This document shows positions 12,012 to 19,756 of a stretch of DNA of 64,000 nucleotides, in pieces (the stretch's first letter is position 1; each line of letters opens with the position of its first letter). A program made the translations under genes and the position numbers. The notes below the pieces were generated by a model. The model was not told where the DNA came from. It worked only from the letters and a program-made list of their open reading frames with translations, and ran no database searches. The DNA is from Thermasporomyces sp040195635 (GTDB taxonomy: Bacteria > Actinomycetota > Actinomycetes > Propionibacteriales > Actinopolymorphaceae), in the NCBI RefSeq assembly GCF_040195635.1, contig NZ_JBEFTX010000021.1, forward strand, positions 62,001-126,000. Reading direction: 5' to 3'.

Positions 12012-13280
12012 TCATCCCTCATACCTGACCTCGAAGCGACTGATGCAGTAGGTGCCGTCGGCACTACGGCTGATCGTCACGCCGCCGACCACGTCCATGA
12101 TGGCGCTGAGCTGGGCCTGTCCGGTGACGGAGCCGGTGTAGGTGCGGGCGCCCTCTGGGCCGGGGTCGGGTGTCACGGCAAGCTGTGCCCTGCTGACAAC
12201 AAGCCGGTCAATCGTCGACTCGATTGCCGCCCTCCGCGGTGTGCCGCAGACATAGGTCATTGCTTTGTACGTGTCGCCATGATTGAGCAGAGTAATGAAG
12301 TTACGCATCTTGTCGATGGCCACATCCCGGGTCTCCGGCTGTGCAGGTGGGGAGTTGTCCTCAGGGCGGATGTCGATCACACACCAATCTCCTTGCCTGC
12401 GCAGAGTCCCCCGCCAGACAAGGGCTTCCGACTGCGAGGCTATGACTCCCTTCGCGCGTAGGTACGCCGTCGTGGAGTTCTGCGTTTCTACCTTGTCCAC
12501 AGTGAACTCCTCGACCCGGAGCCGTCCCTCGGCCATATGCCTTGTCATGCTGCTGGGTTCGCTACACAGCAACTCGCGGGCCCGATCAAACTGTTCGTTG
12601 TTGACCGCCTCGGCGAATCCATGAGCGACCTGTTGGGGGTCGCTCTCGGGGGGTGCCGACGGGATGGTGGGAGCCGGGTTCTGTCCGTTCCGGCTGTTGC
12701 CAAGCGGGAGGATCACCATGGCGACCAGGGCGAGCACGCCCAGAGCGGCGATGATTCCGCCAGCGAGGAATGGGGTCTTGGCTCGACGAGGTGCTGGTGG
12801 GGTGGGCGGTGCGAAAGTCCTGTGCGCTGCTAGGACCGCCGCGATGGGTGGCTGTGAAGCCGGCGCCGACGCCGGGAGCGATGTGGTGGACGGCTGCGGG
12901 TTTGACGTTACGGCCGAGCCGGGCAGCCGGGTGGGTAGCTGTTGTTCGGAGCGTGCGACCACCTCGGCCACTGCCTGCTCGTCCAGGTCGAGCGCGAGGA
13001 CGAGACCGCGCCCGAGTAGGAGCAGCGGGGTCAGCGGGTCGGAGACCGCAGGCAACGGGGCACCGAGCAGGCCGCGGAGCACGGCGTCCAGCAGGTGCGG
13101 GTCCGCCCCGGCTTGCTGGTGCAAGTCGCGGATGAATGCGACGATGCGTACATCAGCGGCATCGAGGAATACCCGGTGCGCCAGCTCCCCCGCCACGAGT
13201 GCGGCCAGCGCGCAGGCGCGTGCGGGGTCGGCCGGAGGATCGGACCCGCGGCCACAAAGCACCGCGGTGATCACAGCCAC
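12012..13280 (-). CDS. Hypothetical single-pass membrane protein with NTF2-like extracellular part
   Basis: A 422-aa product from GTG 13280. The N-terminal ~125 residues are a soluble helical domain (RACALAALVAGELAHRVFL ... DEQAVAEVV). A Pro/Ala/Ser linker follows, then one membrane helix around residues 170-192 (GGIIAALGVLALVAMVILPL). The extracellular part (about 210-422) has two DUF4878/lumazine-binding-like repeats: DPQQVAHGFAEAVNNEQFDRARELLCSE and a later RNFITLLNHGDTYKAMTYVCG. It is last in the PrsW operon and overlaps the gene before it by 10 nt. This cytoplasmic-sensor/membrane/NTF2 layout recurs in actinobacterial hypothetical proteins. Function unknown. Confidence 0.62.
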   Translation of the reverse strand: MAVITAVLCGRGSDPPADPARACALAALVAGELAHRVFLDAADVRIVAFIRDLHQQAGADPHLLDAVLRGLLGAPLPAVSDPLTPLLLLGRGLVLALDLDEQAVAEVVARSEQQLPTRLPGSAVTSNPQPSTTSLPASAPASQPPIAAVLAAHRTFAPPTPPAPRRAKTPFLAGGIIAALGVLALVAMVILPLGNSRNGQNPAPTIPSAPPESDPQQVAHGFAEAVNNEQFDRARELLCSEPSSMTRHMAEGRLRVEEFTVDKVETQNSTTAYLRAKGVIASQSEALVWRGTLRRQGDWCVIDIRPEDNSPPAQPETRDVAIDKMRNFITLLNHGDTYKAMTYVCGTPRRAAIESTIDRLVVSRAQLAVTPDPGPEGARTYTGSVTGQAQLSAIMDVVGGVTISRSADGTYCISRFEVRYEG

Positions 13281-13912
13281 AAGCCTGTGAACGCTCGTAT
13301 CCTGATCGCCGTGTCATTGAGCCAGCGCCAACCGACCCGCTGCAAAGGCCTGGAGACTATATAGATTCGTGCTGTCCACTCCACTGTAGGCCCGACCCAA
13401 CCTGGCACAGCCGACTCGCTCGCGAGCCTTGCTCCCTGTTTCGGGAGTGCGCCCGACACGACTTCGGCGAGCGCCGTGGCGAACTTCGCGACAGCGTCGT
13501 GGGTCCCGGCACTGGACAGTTCGCGAGCGCGGTACATGAACTCGTACTCGTCCCCCAGTTGCTCCAGGTAGACGTTACGGCGGCGATCGCGCGAGGGGTG
13601 TCGCTCCAGCCTTCGTCGGCCGACTGGACGGTACCGCTCGGACGGCGGACGGTAGTTCTCGAAGTGCGCTTTGGGAAGCTTGCGAAAGAGGGGTTCACGA
13701 TAGTAGTCCAGCGCAAGAGCAAGAACATTCATGGCCGCAGCACCACCCCATGCGGCCGCAGCGAGCAGCGTCCCCCAGAGCGCTGCCTTGCCGCAGTCGC
13801 CGGATCCTCCTGGTCCGTAGGTGACGGAGCCGTGACAGTGGGCCGAGGCCGCCGTCGGGGAGGCAACGAGCACCAGCAGGGTCAGGAAGGCGAGCGTGCC
13901 GAGCCGTCTCAT
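13271..13912 (-). CDS. Hypothetical exported or membrane protein in the PrsW operon
   Basis: A 213-aa protein from ATG 13912, whose ATGA overlaps the prsW stop. It starts with a signal peptide (MRRLGTLAFLTLLVLVASPTAASA) followed by HCHGSVTYGPGGSGDCG and a second hydrophobic stretch (about 45-68). The rest is hydrophilic and basic. A helical segment near residues 115-150 (EYEFMYRARELSS ... AKFATALAEVVSGALP) may resemble toxin or pre-toxin domains, but I cannot place it. The close coupling to prsW makes it a plausible substrate or regulator of that protease. Confidence 0.55.
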   Translation of the reverse strand: MRRLGTLAFLTLLVLVASPTAASAHCHGSVTYGPGGSGDCGKAALWGTLLAAAAWGGAAAMNVLALALDYYREPLFRKLPKAHFENYRPPSERYRPVGRRRLERHPSRDRRRNVYLEQLGDEYEFMYRARELSSAGTHDAVAKFATALAEVVSGALPKQGARLASESAVPGWVGPTVEWTARIYIVSRPLQRVGWRWLNDTAIRIRAFTGLWL

Positions 13913-15264
13913 GGCGCTGCCTCCATCGGAGTGTTGATCCAGACCCGAAGCGCCCGGATGTCCCGTCGCAGCGCGCTCGGACTGGTGGGTGGTACGCGAT
14001 CGACCTCCCGGGCCAGCCGGAAGCGTTCGTGCGCGAGATCGAGTTGCAGTTGGTGGAGGTTGCCGACGGCGCGGTACGCCCACCAGCCGAGGGCGCGGGC
14101 ACACAGCAGCCGGTGTGCGAGCCGCAGCCTGGGACGGGCAAGGACGGTAGCCTCCCCCACTGTGACGGCTGTCTGGCCAGCCCGAACCTCGGCGGCGAGA
14201 CCTGCGTACAGTTCGGCCCGTTCTCGCCTGCCTGCTACCACCAATGTCACGGTGAGCAAGAGCAGGAAGGGGCCGGAGAGGATCAGGAAGTTGAGGGGAA
14301 AGCCGAGCAGGGTGGCGGACACGGCGTCCTCGAAGGCTGCGGGTAGTCGATTGTTGAGGGACATCCAGTTCCACACGAAGTGAGCGACCACCGCCAACCC
14401 GAATCCACCTGCCGCGACCGCGATCCGCGCGATGGCGCGCCGCTGCCGGTAGGCCAGCGCGATGGCTGCACCGGTCAGCCCGGTGAACAGCACATGCCCG
14501 AAGGTGATACCCGACACCCACTGGCGCACCCACACCTGCAGCATCGCTGCGTTGAAGTTGTACATGGCATAGCGGCTGGTTTCCATGAAGTTGAACCCCG
14601 CACCGACCATGGCACCGAGCACGAAACCATGCACGGGGTCGTCGTAGCGCTGACGTAGGTGGGCGAAGATGGCGAGAACGCCGAGCCCCTTGACGGCTTC
14701 CTCCCAGAGCGGCGCGGAAATCACGACGTCGGGCGCCAGGCTCACGTCGGGACGACGTAACCAGTATGCGAGATAGACATGGAGAACCGAGAGCAGTTGG
14801 TGCCCCGCGGTAATCGCGAAGGTGCCACCCCAGGCAACGGCGACGAGACAGTAGCGCAGTGGAATCCTCCGGAAGCGTTGCACGCGGTAGAGCACGACGA
14901 CGGCTGTCGCCAGTCCGGGGATAGCCATGGGCACGCCGCCGAGTGCGTTGGGGATGAGAACGAAGACGACAGGAATGGTGGCCATGCCAGTGGCCAACAG
15001 CAGCGCGGCGACGTTCCGCACCGGGTGCCAGCGGGCTGGGAACGGAAGTTTCCACACCAGCAGGCCGAGCGGGGCGCCCACGACGATCCCGACAAGGAAT
15101 GCCCAGCCAAACAGCGAAGGGATCGGCATGCGCCGGGCGGGGTAGTCGGCCAGCGCAACGGGGAATTCCCAGATCGGCAGGGGCAGGACGGCTGGAAGTG
15201 CTGCTAAGGCGGATGCCGCGGTGACCCCGAGGGTGATCGCCGCTTGAAGCTTGTATGCCTTCAT
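13909..15264 (-). CDS. PrsW-family intramembrane protease
   Basis: Polytopic membrane protein of 451 aa. PrsW proteases cleave membrane proteins such as the anti-sigma factor RsiW within the bilayer. Signature motifs are present in order: EEAVKG (APLWEEAVKGLGV), then GxGFxxxE (GAGFNFMET), and a later conserved His in SGITFGHVLFTGL. About nine hydrophobic helices cover residues 10-345, and a cytoplasmic tail ends near residue 450. Start ATG 15264 is chosen because its ATGA overlaps the stop of the upstream lipoprotein gene; ATG 15273 is possible. No anti-sigma factor is adjacent, so the natural target is unclear, with the membrane proteins in the same operon as candidates. Confidence 0.85.
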   Translation of the reverse strand: MKAYKLQAAITLGVTAASALAALPAVLPLPIWEFPVALADYPARRMPIPSLFGWAFLVGIVVGAPLGLLVWKLPFPARWHPVRNVAALLLATGMATIPVVFVLIPNALGGVPMAIPGLATAVVVLYRVQRFRRIPLRYCLVAVAWGGTFAITAGHQLLSVLHVYLAYWLRRPDVSLAPDVVISAPLWEEAVKGLGVLAIFAHLRQRYDDPVHGFVLGAMVGAGFNFMETSRYAMYNFNAAMLQVWVRQWVSGITFGHVLFTGLTGAAIALAYRQRRAIARIAVAAGGFGLAVVAHFVWNWMSLNNRLPAAFEDAVSATLLGFPLNFLILSGPFLLLLTVTLVVAGRRERAELYAGLAAEVRAGQTAVTVGEATVLARPRLRLAHRLLCARALGWWAYRAVGNLHQLQLDLAHERFRLAREVDRVPPTSPSALRRDIRALRVWINTPMEAAP

Positions 15265-15647
15265 GCCGGGCATCGTTGGTCTATCGCCTTGTTGAGCTTC
15301 TGGATGTTGGTGATCGGCGGCAGCGGTGACACGGCCGGGCGGCGTGAGCCGACCCCACCAAGCGCGTCGGCCATGATCCTGAAGTCGCTCGCAACCCCGT
15401 TCATTGCAGTGCGCAATTGTTCATCCTTGATGGACTGCGATTCCTGCCGTAACTGATCGGCGATGGCAGTGAGCCGCCGAGACTTGTCCTGTGGGTCGAC
15501 GTGGTCATCGTGGACCACCGCTCGCATGTCGGCCTGCGCTTTGTACCAGACCGACCGCAGCGACTCACAGTTTTCCGCCATGGCTCCCGACTGCGGAAAA
15601 CAGCCGCTTGTCGCCATCGCACATGCAAGTACGCAGAGCAGCCGCAT
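15261..15647 (-). CDS. Small lipoprotein, first gene of the PrsW operon
   Basis: A 128-aa protein from ATG 15647 with GGAGGG immediately upstream. The signal peptide (MRLLCVLACAMATSGC) has a lipobox with Cys16. The mature protein is mostly alpha-helical, with a coiled-coil-like stretch (QDKSRRLTAIADQLRQ ... IKDEQLRTAMNG) and two further cysteines, one near the start (ENCESL) and one at the very end (QRCPA). No family recognised. The four genes 15647 to 12012 overlap by 4, 4 and 10 nt, so they form one operon. Confidence 0.65.
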   Translation of the reverse strand: MRLLCVLACAMATSGCFPQSGAMAENCESLRSVWYKAQADMRAVVHDDHVDPQDKSRRLTAIADQLRQESQSIKDEQLRTAMNGVASDFRIMADALGGVGSRRPAVSPLPPITNIQKLNKAIDQRCPA

Positions 15648-15835
15648 GGCCCTCCACCGTGCGAGGCGTGCGTGGCACTCTGACCTGTTGACCCAGGAGG
15701 TGTCGTGTGACCCGCGAGCAACGACCGCAACCAGCCCACATCTGAAACGCGATGTCCTCGGTCGTGCTCCTGGGCTGGTGTCCATCGCTGCTGACTCCTG
15801 TCGTGAGACGTCAGGCTTGGAAGCGGCATCGGTGC

Positions 15836-16579
15836 CTACCCGCTCGCTGTCTGTGCGTCGGCCTCGGCCGCCAGCCGAACCACCTGGTGCGTCATGGCGA
15901 CGATCTGGTCCGCGGGAGCGTAGCGACGCTGTGAGTGGGTCCAGACCAGGAGCACTCCGAGATCCGGATCAAGACGCCAACCGTCGAAACTCGACTCGAG
16001 GAGGAGACGACGCGTCTGCTGGGTAAGTCCGGCGCCTACATGGCTGGCATCCTCGGCGGTCGTCAGAAACCTCTTGTCAAAGGCGGCATCGCCAGTCCGA
16101 AAGAGCTTGCCGGGGCGCCACTCGTCATGACTTTGCCACTTGTTCGCCACCTGTACCCAGAACGGAACGTGCGGCAATGGAACCGCCCAGACAGTGTGCA
16201 GGTAGGTCAGTTGCGCCCTACCTGTGCCGGATCCGTGTCCTACCAGCCAGTCGAAGATCTCAACTCGGCGTCCCTCGGCAACACCCCCGAGGACGTTCAG
16301 GATGCGGGACCCGACAGCCAATCGCGTCGGCTCCATTCTCATGACCTTGCTTGTGATCATGTCCCCCGCAGTGCCCAGCGACCGTGGCAGCTGCTGAACG
16401 AGTGGCACCAGGTCTGGTCGCTCTGCTGTGAACGTCCACCCCTGGCTCTCCGCCACGGCGGCCATGGCCTTCACCCGTTGCGCCATGGACCGCCTGCCAC
16501 GAATTCTCGGTACGACGGCAGCGGCGATGACAAGCAAGATCAACGCAACCACGACCACCTTGGTCACCAGTTCACTCAT
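15836..16579 (-). CDS. Hypothetical protein with N-terminal membrane anchor
   Basis: A 247-aa protein from ATG 16579 with GGAGGGTGAG as ribosome site. One hydrophobic helix at about residues 7-27 (VVVVALILLVIAAAVVP) is followed by a basic stretch and a cytoplasmic domain of about 210 residues (VAESQGWTFTAERPDL ... GRRVEIFDWLVGH ... FWVQVANKWQ). The pattern resembles the actinobacterial DUF3137-like proteins, but I cannot confirm it. It lies downstream of the SARP fusion gene, separated by a hairpin, so it probably has its own promoter. No catalytic residues are recognisable. Confidence 0.6.
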   Translation of the reverse strand: MSELVTKVVVVALILLVIAAAVVPRIRGRRSMAQRVKAMAAVAESQGWTFTAERPDLVPLVQQLPRSLGTAGDMITSKVMRMEPTRLAVGSRILNVLGGVAEGRRVEIFDWLVGHGSGTGRAQLTYLHTVWAVPLPHVPFWVQVANKWQSHDEWRPGKLFRTGDAAFDKRFLTTAEDASHVGAGLTQQTRRLLLESSFDGWRLDPDLGVLLVWTHSQRRYAPADQIVAMTHQVVRLAAEADAQTASG

Positions 16580-16651
16580 TGATCTCACCCTCCGGTCTGG
16601 CTTTCGATGTCGCGTTCGTATCCGACCAAGGTCAGATACCAGAGGGCCAGT

Positions 16652-16673
16652 CACTTCGGACCGAGCCGAAGTG
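16652..16673. terminator. Hairpin between SARP-fusion gene and next gene
   Basis: CACTTCGG-ACCGAG-CCGAAGTG: perfect 8-bp arms with a 6-nt loop and no T tract. It lies 74 nt beyond the stop of the leftward SARP-fusion gene. It may be a terminator for that gene. Confidence 0.45.
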
Positions 16674-16746
16674 CCTTGAACGAGACGGAGAGGCACGCGA
16701 ACGTCGCTGTCAGGAACTCTTGGAATTCGCCGATGGCGGCTCTTGC

Positions 16747-18822
16747 TCAAGAGTCGCTGGAAGGGAGCCTGCGCTGGTGGTAGCGAATGATGATCGGTAG
16801 CTCCGTGACATGGACGTTGCTGCCGGGAACGGCAGGCTCGACGGTTCCGTTGAGGTGCTCGATCCGGTCCGTATCCGGCTCGGCTGGCATGCTTGCCGTA
16901 CCGGTATCCGTCCAGCGGATCACGGCCTCGCTCGACGAGCGATCAGGAGGACCGCCTCCCGGAGACGAGGGAAACACGAACCGGAGCTGCCAGACATTCG
17001 GCGGCAGGTTGTCGTCGCTACCGTGACTGGCGGATCGTACGTACGCGTCGGCAAGCCAGTGCTGCACCCTGTCGACGGACCAGGCGGCCTGCGTGGGCGG
17101 TCCGCCTTCGGCCTGGAGGACGATTGGGAGCGTGCGGTTTCCCCAGTTGTAGAAGTACATCCGCTCGCAGCGGGCGAAGATACCGACGAGGAACTGGCGG
17201 ACGGCGTACGCCTCGGCCGTGGCCTGATCCAGCCGTGGAGCATGGACCATGTTGTGCGAGGGCCCGGTTGCCCATAGCAGACGCTGGGCACCCACGGAGT
17301 GCAACGTCCGGTCGATGAGCGTGCTGAGTTCGATCATCTCCTCGGGCGGACCCGAGGGCTCCCGTGGGTGAAGCTTGACCGCTACGGCGTCGCAGAGCTC
17401 GAGGACGCCTGCCTCGGCGTACAACCGGAGCTGCTCCCGGACGGCCGGATCCCACAAATCACCGAACGACGGCGAAACCACGAGCGCGGCAGGATCCACG
17501 TCCTTGATGATCCTGGCCGCGCGCCGGACCATCTCGGCCAACGTGTCCGCGTCACCGGTGTACCACATCGGCGAGTTGACGTAGTCCCAGAGCTCGTACG
17601 CCTCGATCCGTCCGCGGTATCGGGTCACCGTGGTGTGGACGTAGGCATCCCAGTCGGTCAGGTCATCAGGTGCCGCCGCCCGGCAGTCCTCGAGGTACGG
17701 CGCGCGTTTCGCGTCGGGACATGCCCATCCGGCCGGCAGTCCCATCGTGTACAGCACCGGCAGGTCCACGTCCCGCGCACCGGTCACGAGCCGGTCCAAC
17801 GTCTGCCAGTCGAAGACCTCTCTGTGCGGTTGGATGTTCGACCAGCGACAGGAGCAGTCCCACAGTCGGACCGCCCCCACCCGAAAGTCGGGCATCCTGC
17901 CACTCGTGCTGTTGAGGGTCACGCCGAAGAACACCCGACGCACAGGCCTGGGCGGATCCTGGTACCAGGTGGGACCCGGGACGTGTTGCTGGACGACGCG
18001 CTCCGTCGAGGGTGGTGCTGCCGAGCCGGGCACACCAACGGCGGTCGTTGGCCGAATGGGCGTGGACGGCTGGCCAAACACATCGGTCGCCCCCGGAACA
18101 GGGTCGTGCCCGCCGGCGAGGATGGTCTTGTGCAGCCGCTGCAACTCCGGTCCGGGTTCGATCCCGAGTTCCTCGACAAGTAGGCGGCGTCCCGACCGAT
18201 AGCAGTCCAGCGCCTCGGCCTGGCGGCCGAGATGGTGCAACGCACGCATCAGCAACGCGCGGAACCGTTCGCGGAAAGGGTGCGAATCCGTCAGGGCGAG
18301 CAGCTCACCCACCCTGTCCGCATGCCTCCCCATGGCCAGCTCGGCCTCGAGGCAGCGCTCGAGGACGAGCAATCGACGTTCCTCCAACCTGGTGGCCTCG
18401 GCGGCCAGTCGGCGCACCCCGCCCAGTGCCGGACCGCGCCACAGGGCTAGCGCCGCACGCAGGCGCGCGACACACGCATCAAGGTGCCCGGCAGCATTGA
18501 GCTCGCACGCCTCGGCGGCCAGGCGTTCAAAGCTGTGGACATCGACGTCATCCGGATCGGCATGGAGGAGATAGCCGGTGGAACGCGTCTCAATCGCAGC
18601 CCCGAGCGAGCGCCGTAACGCCGACACCGCCGTGAGGATCTGCCCATGAGCGGTGACCGGCGCCGAGCCATCCCACACCGCGTCAACGAGGGCACGAACC
18701 GGCACCACCCGGTCGAGGTTGAGCGCGAGGACCGCGAGTACCGTCCGTTGACGTGGCCCGCCGATCGGGACTGCAGTGCCCTGGTCGCATACCTCGACCG
18801 GGCCCAGCAGGCGATAGTCCAT
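16747..18822 (-). CDS. SARP (AfsR/BTAD) transcription factor fused to a degenerate glycoside-hydrolase-like domain
   Basis: A 691-aa fusion from ATG 18822 (MDYRLLGPVEV). Residues 1-95 are an OmpR-type winged helix (GGPRQRTVLAVLAL ... VWDGSAPVTAHGQILTAVSALRR), and 95-245 are a bacterial transcriptional activation domain (SFERLAAEACELNAAGH ... LGIEPGPELQRLHKTIL). After a Pro/Thr linker, residues about 295-600 look like a clan-A glycoside hydrolase barrel (GAVRLWDCSCRWSNI, VLYTMGLPAGWACPD, IEAYELWDYVN, LLWATGP). In active relatives the acid/base Glu lies in a WNEP motif and the nucleophile in WxTE. Here they read WDYV and WATG, so both catalytic Glu seem absent and the domain may be a sugar sensor. 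A C-terminal tail follows. Confidence 0.8.
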   Translation of the reverse strand: MDYRLLGPVEVCDQGTAVPIGGPRQRTVLAVLALNLDRVVPVRALVDAVWDGSAPVTAHGQILTAVSALRRSLGAAIETRSTGYLLHADPDDVDVHSFERLAAEACELNAAGHLDACVARLRAALALWRGPALGGVRRLAAEATRLEERRLLVLERCLEAELAMGRHADRVGELLALTDSHPFRERFRALLMRALHHLGRQAEALDCYRSGRRLLVEELGIEPGPELQRLHKTILAGGHDPVPGATDVFGQPSTPIRPTTAVGVPGSAAPPSTERVVQQHVPGPTWYQDPPRPVRRVFFGVTLNSTSGRMPDFRVGAVRLWDCSCRWSNIQPHREVFDWQTLDRLVTGARDVDLPVLYTMGLPAGWACPDAKRAPYLEDCRAAAPDDLTDWDAYVHTTVTRYRGRIEAYELWDYVNSPMWYTGDADTLAEMVRRAARIIKDVDPAALVVSPSFGDLWDPAVREQLRLYAEAGVLELCDAVAVKLHPREPSGPPEEMIELSTLIDRTLHSVGAQRLLWATGPSHNMVHAPRLDQATAEAYAVRQFLVGIFARCERMYFYNWGNRTLPIVLQAEGGPPTQAAWSVDRVQHWLADAYVRSASHGSDDNLPPNVWQLRFVFPSSPGGGPPDRSSSEAVIRWTDTGTASMPAEPDTDRIEHLNGTVEPAVPGSNVHVTELPIIIRYHQRRLPSSDS

Positions 18823-18952
18823 CCGTACCCCTCCCGCGTGGTGCAGCATCAGGAAGATCGTCGCACAGGCGCGGGCAGTGGCTCTGCCCTCAATTCACGC
18901 CGTCCCTGGCGCCCATTCCACCGCCTGCGCAAGAGGATCGGGCTGCCGTTCT

Positions 18953-18969
18953 TTAACACCGCGTTAAGG
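18953..18969. promoter_or_regulatory. Palindromic operator-like site, right flank of accessory block
   Basis: TTAACACCGCGTTAAGG differs from the copy at 9358-9374 by one base (A for G at position 6). It lies 16-25 nt before the possible GTG starts of the response regulator. See the left copy for interpretation. Confidence 0.6.
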
Positions 18970-18985
18970 ACGCCCTCAGTACGGT

Positions 18986-19756
18986 GTGGGAGTGGTGTCC
19001 CTCCTGCTCGTCGAGGACGATCCGGCGATCCGGATCTCCCTCACCCGCGCCCTGACGGCGACCGGTCATGTCGTCGCCTCGGTGCCGTACGGCGGGGTGG
19101 CGCTGTCTGCCGTCCTGCGCGACCAACCCGATCTCGTCGTCCTCGACCTCGGCCTTCCCGACATCGACGGCCGCGACGTACTCGGCATGCTCCGGGGCGT
19201 GTCGGACATCCCGGTCATCGTCGCGACGGCCCGTGACGACGAGCAGGAGATCGTCCGGCTGCTCGACGCGGGCGCCGACGACTACCTCGTGAAGCCGTTC
19301 AGCGCGGGACAGCTGGGTGCCAGGATCCCGGCGGTTCTCCGGCGTACGACCGAGGCCGCCGTGGCCGGTCCACTCACGGTCGGTGAGCTGACCCTCGACG
19401 CACGTGCCCGCGTCGCGAGGCTCGCGGGGACGGTACTCGACCTGAAGCCGAAGGAGTTCGAACTCCTGTTGTTCCTCGCCGAGAACGCCGGTGCCGTGGT
19501 CTCCAAGCGTGACCTGATGGTCGAGGTGTGGCGGCAACCGTACGGCGGTGCGGACAAGACGGTGGATGTCCACCTGTCGTGGCTGCGGCGCAAGCTCGGC
19601 GAGACGGCGGCCGAGCCGCGCTACCTGCACACCGTGCGCGGTGTCGGAGTCAAGCTCGCTCCACCGGAACCGGCGGCGAGCCCTGAGCCGGCGGAACCGA
19701 GTGAGCCGGCGGAACCGAGTGGGCCGGCGGAACCGAGTGGGCCGGCGTACGGATGA
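18986..19756 (+). CDS. OmpR-family response regulator
   Basis: DNA-binding response regulator. The receiver domain (about 1-120) shows the acidic pair LLVEDDPAI, the phosphoacceptor Asp in VVLDLGLPDIDG (near residue 52), and the conserved Lys in LVKPF. The winged-helix output domain (about 130-225) has LKPKEFELLLFLAENAGAVVSK, and VDVHLSWLRRKLG as recognition helix. The tail repeats a PAEPSGPAEPSG motif, coded by near-identical tandem units, which is unusual. The start is GTG 18986; GTG 18992 or 18995 also fit. Its stop overlaps the kinase ATG (ATGA at 19753). Its ancestral divergent neighbour is probably the secreted-protein gene at 8818-9333. Confidence 0.9.
   Translation: MGVVSLLLVEDDPAIRISLTRALTATGHVVASVPYGGVALSAVLRDQPDLVVLDLGLPDIDGRDVLGMLRGVSDIPVIVATARDDEQEIVRLLDAGADDYLVKPFSAGQLGARIPAVLRRTTEAAVAGPLTVGELTLDARARVARLAGTVLDLKPKEFELLLFLAENAGAVVSKRDLMVEVWRQPYGGADKTVDVHLSWLRRKLGETAAEPRYLHTVRGVGVKLAPPEPAASPEPAEPSEPAEPSGPAEPSGPAYG

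Noticed and set aside
13913..15055. N-terminal extension of the gene ending at 13271
   Set aside because: It overlaps prsW in another frame; a signal peptide and the ATGA overlap at 13912 mark the true start.
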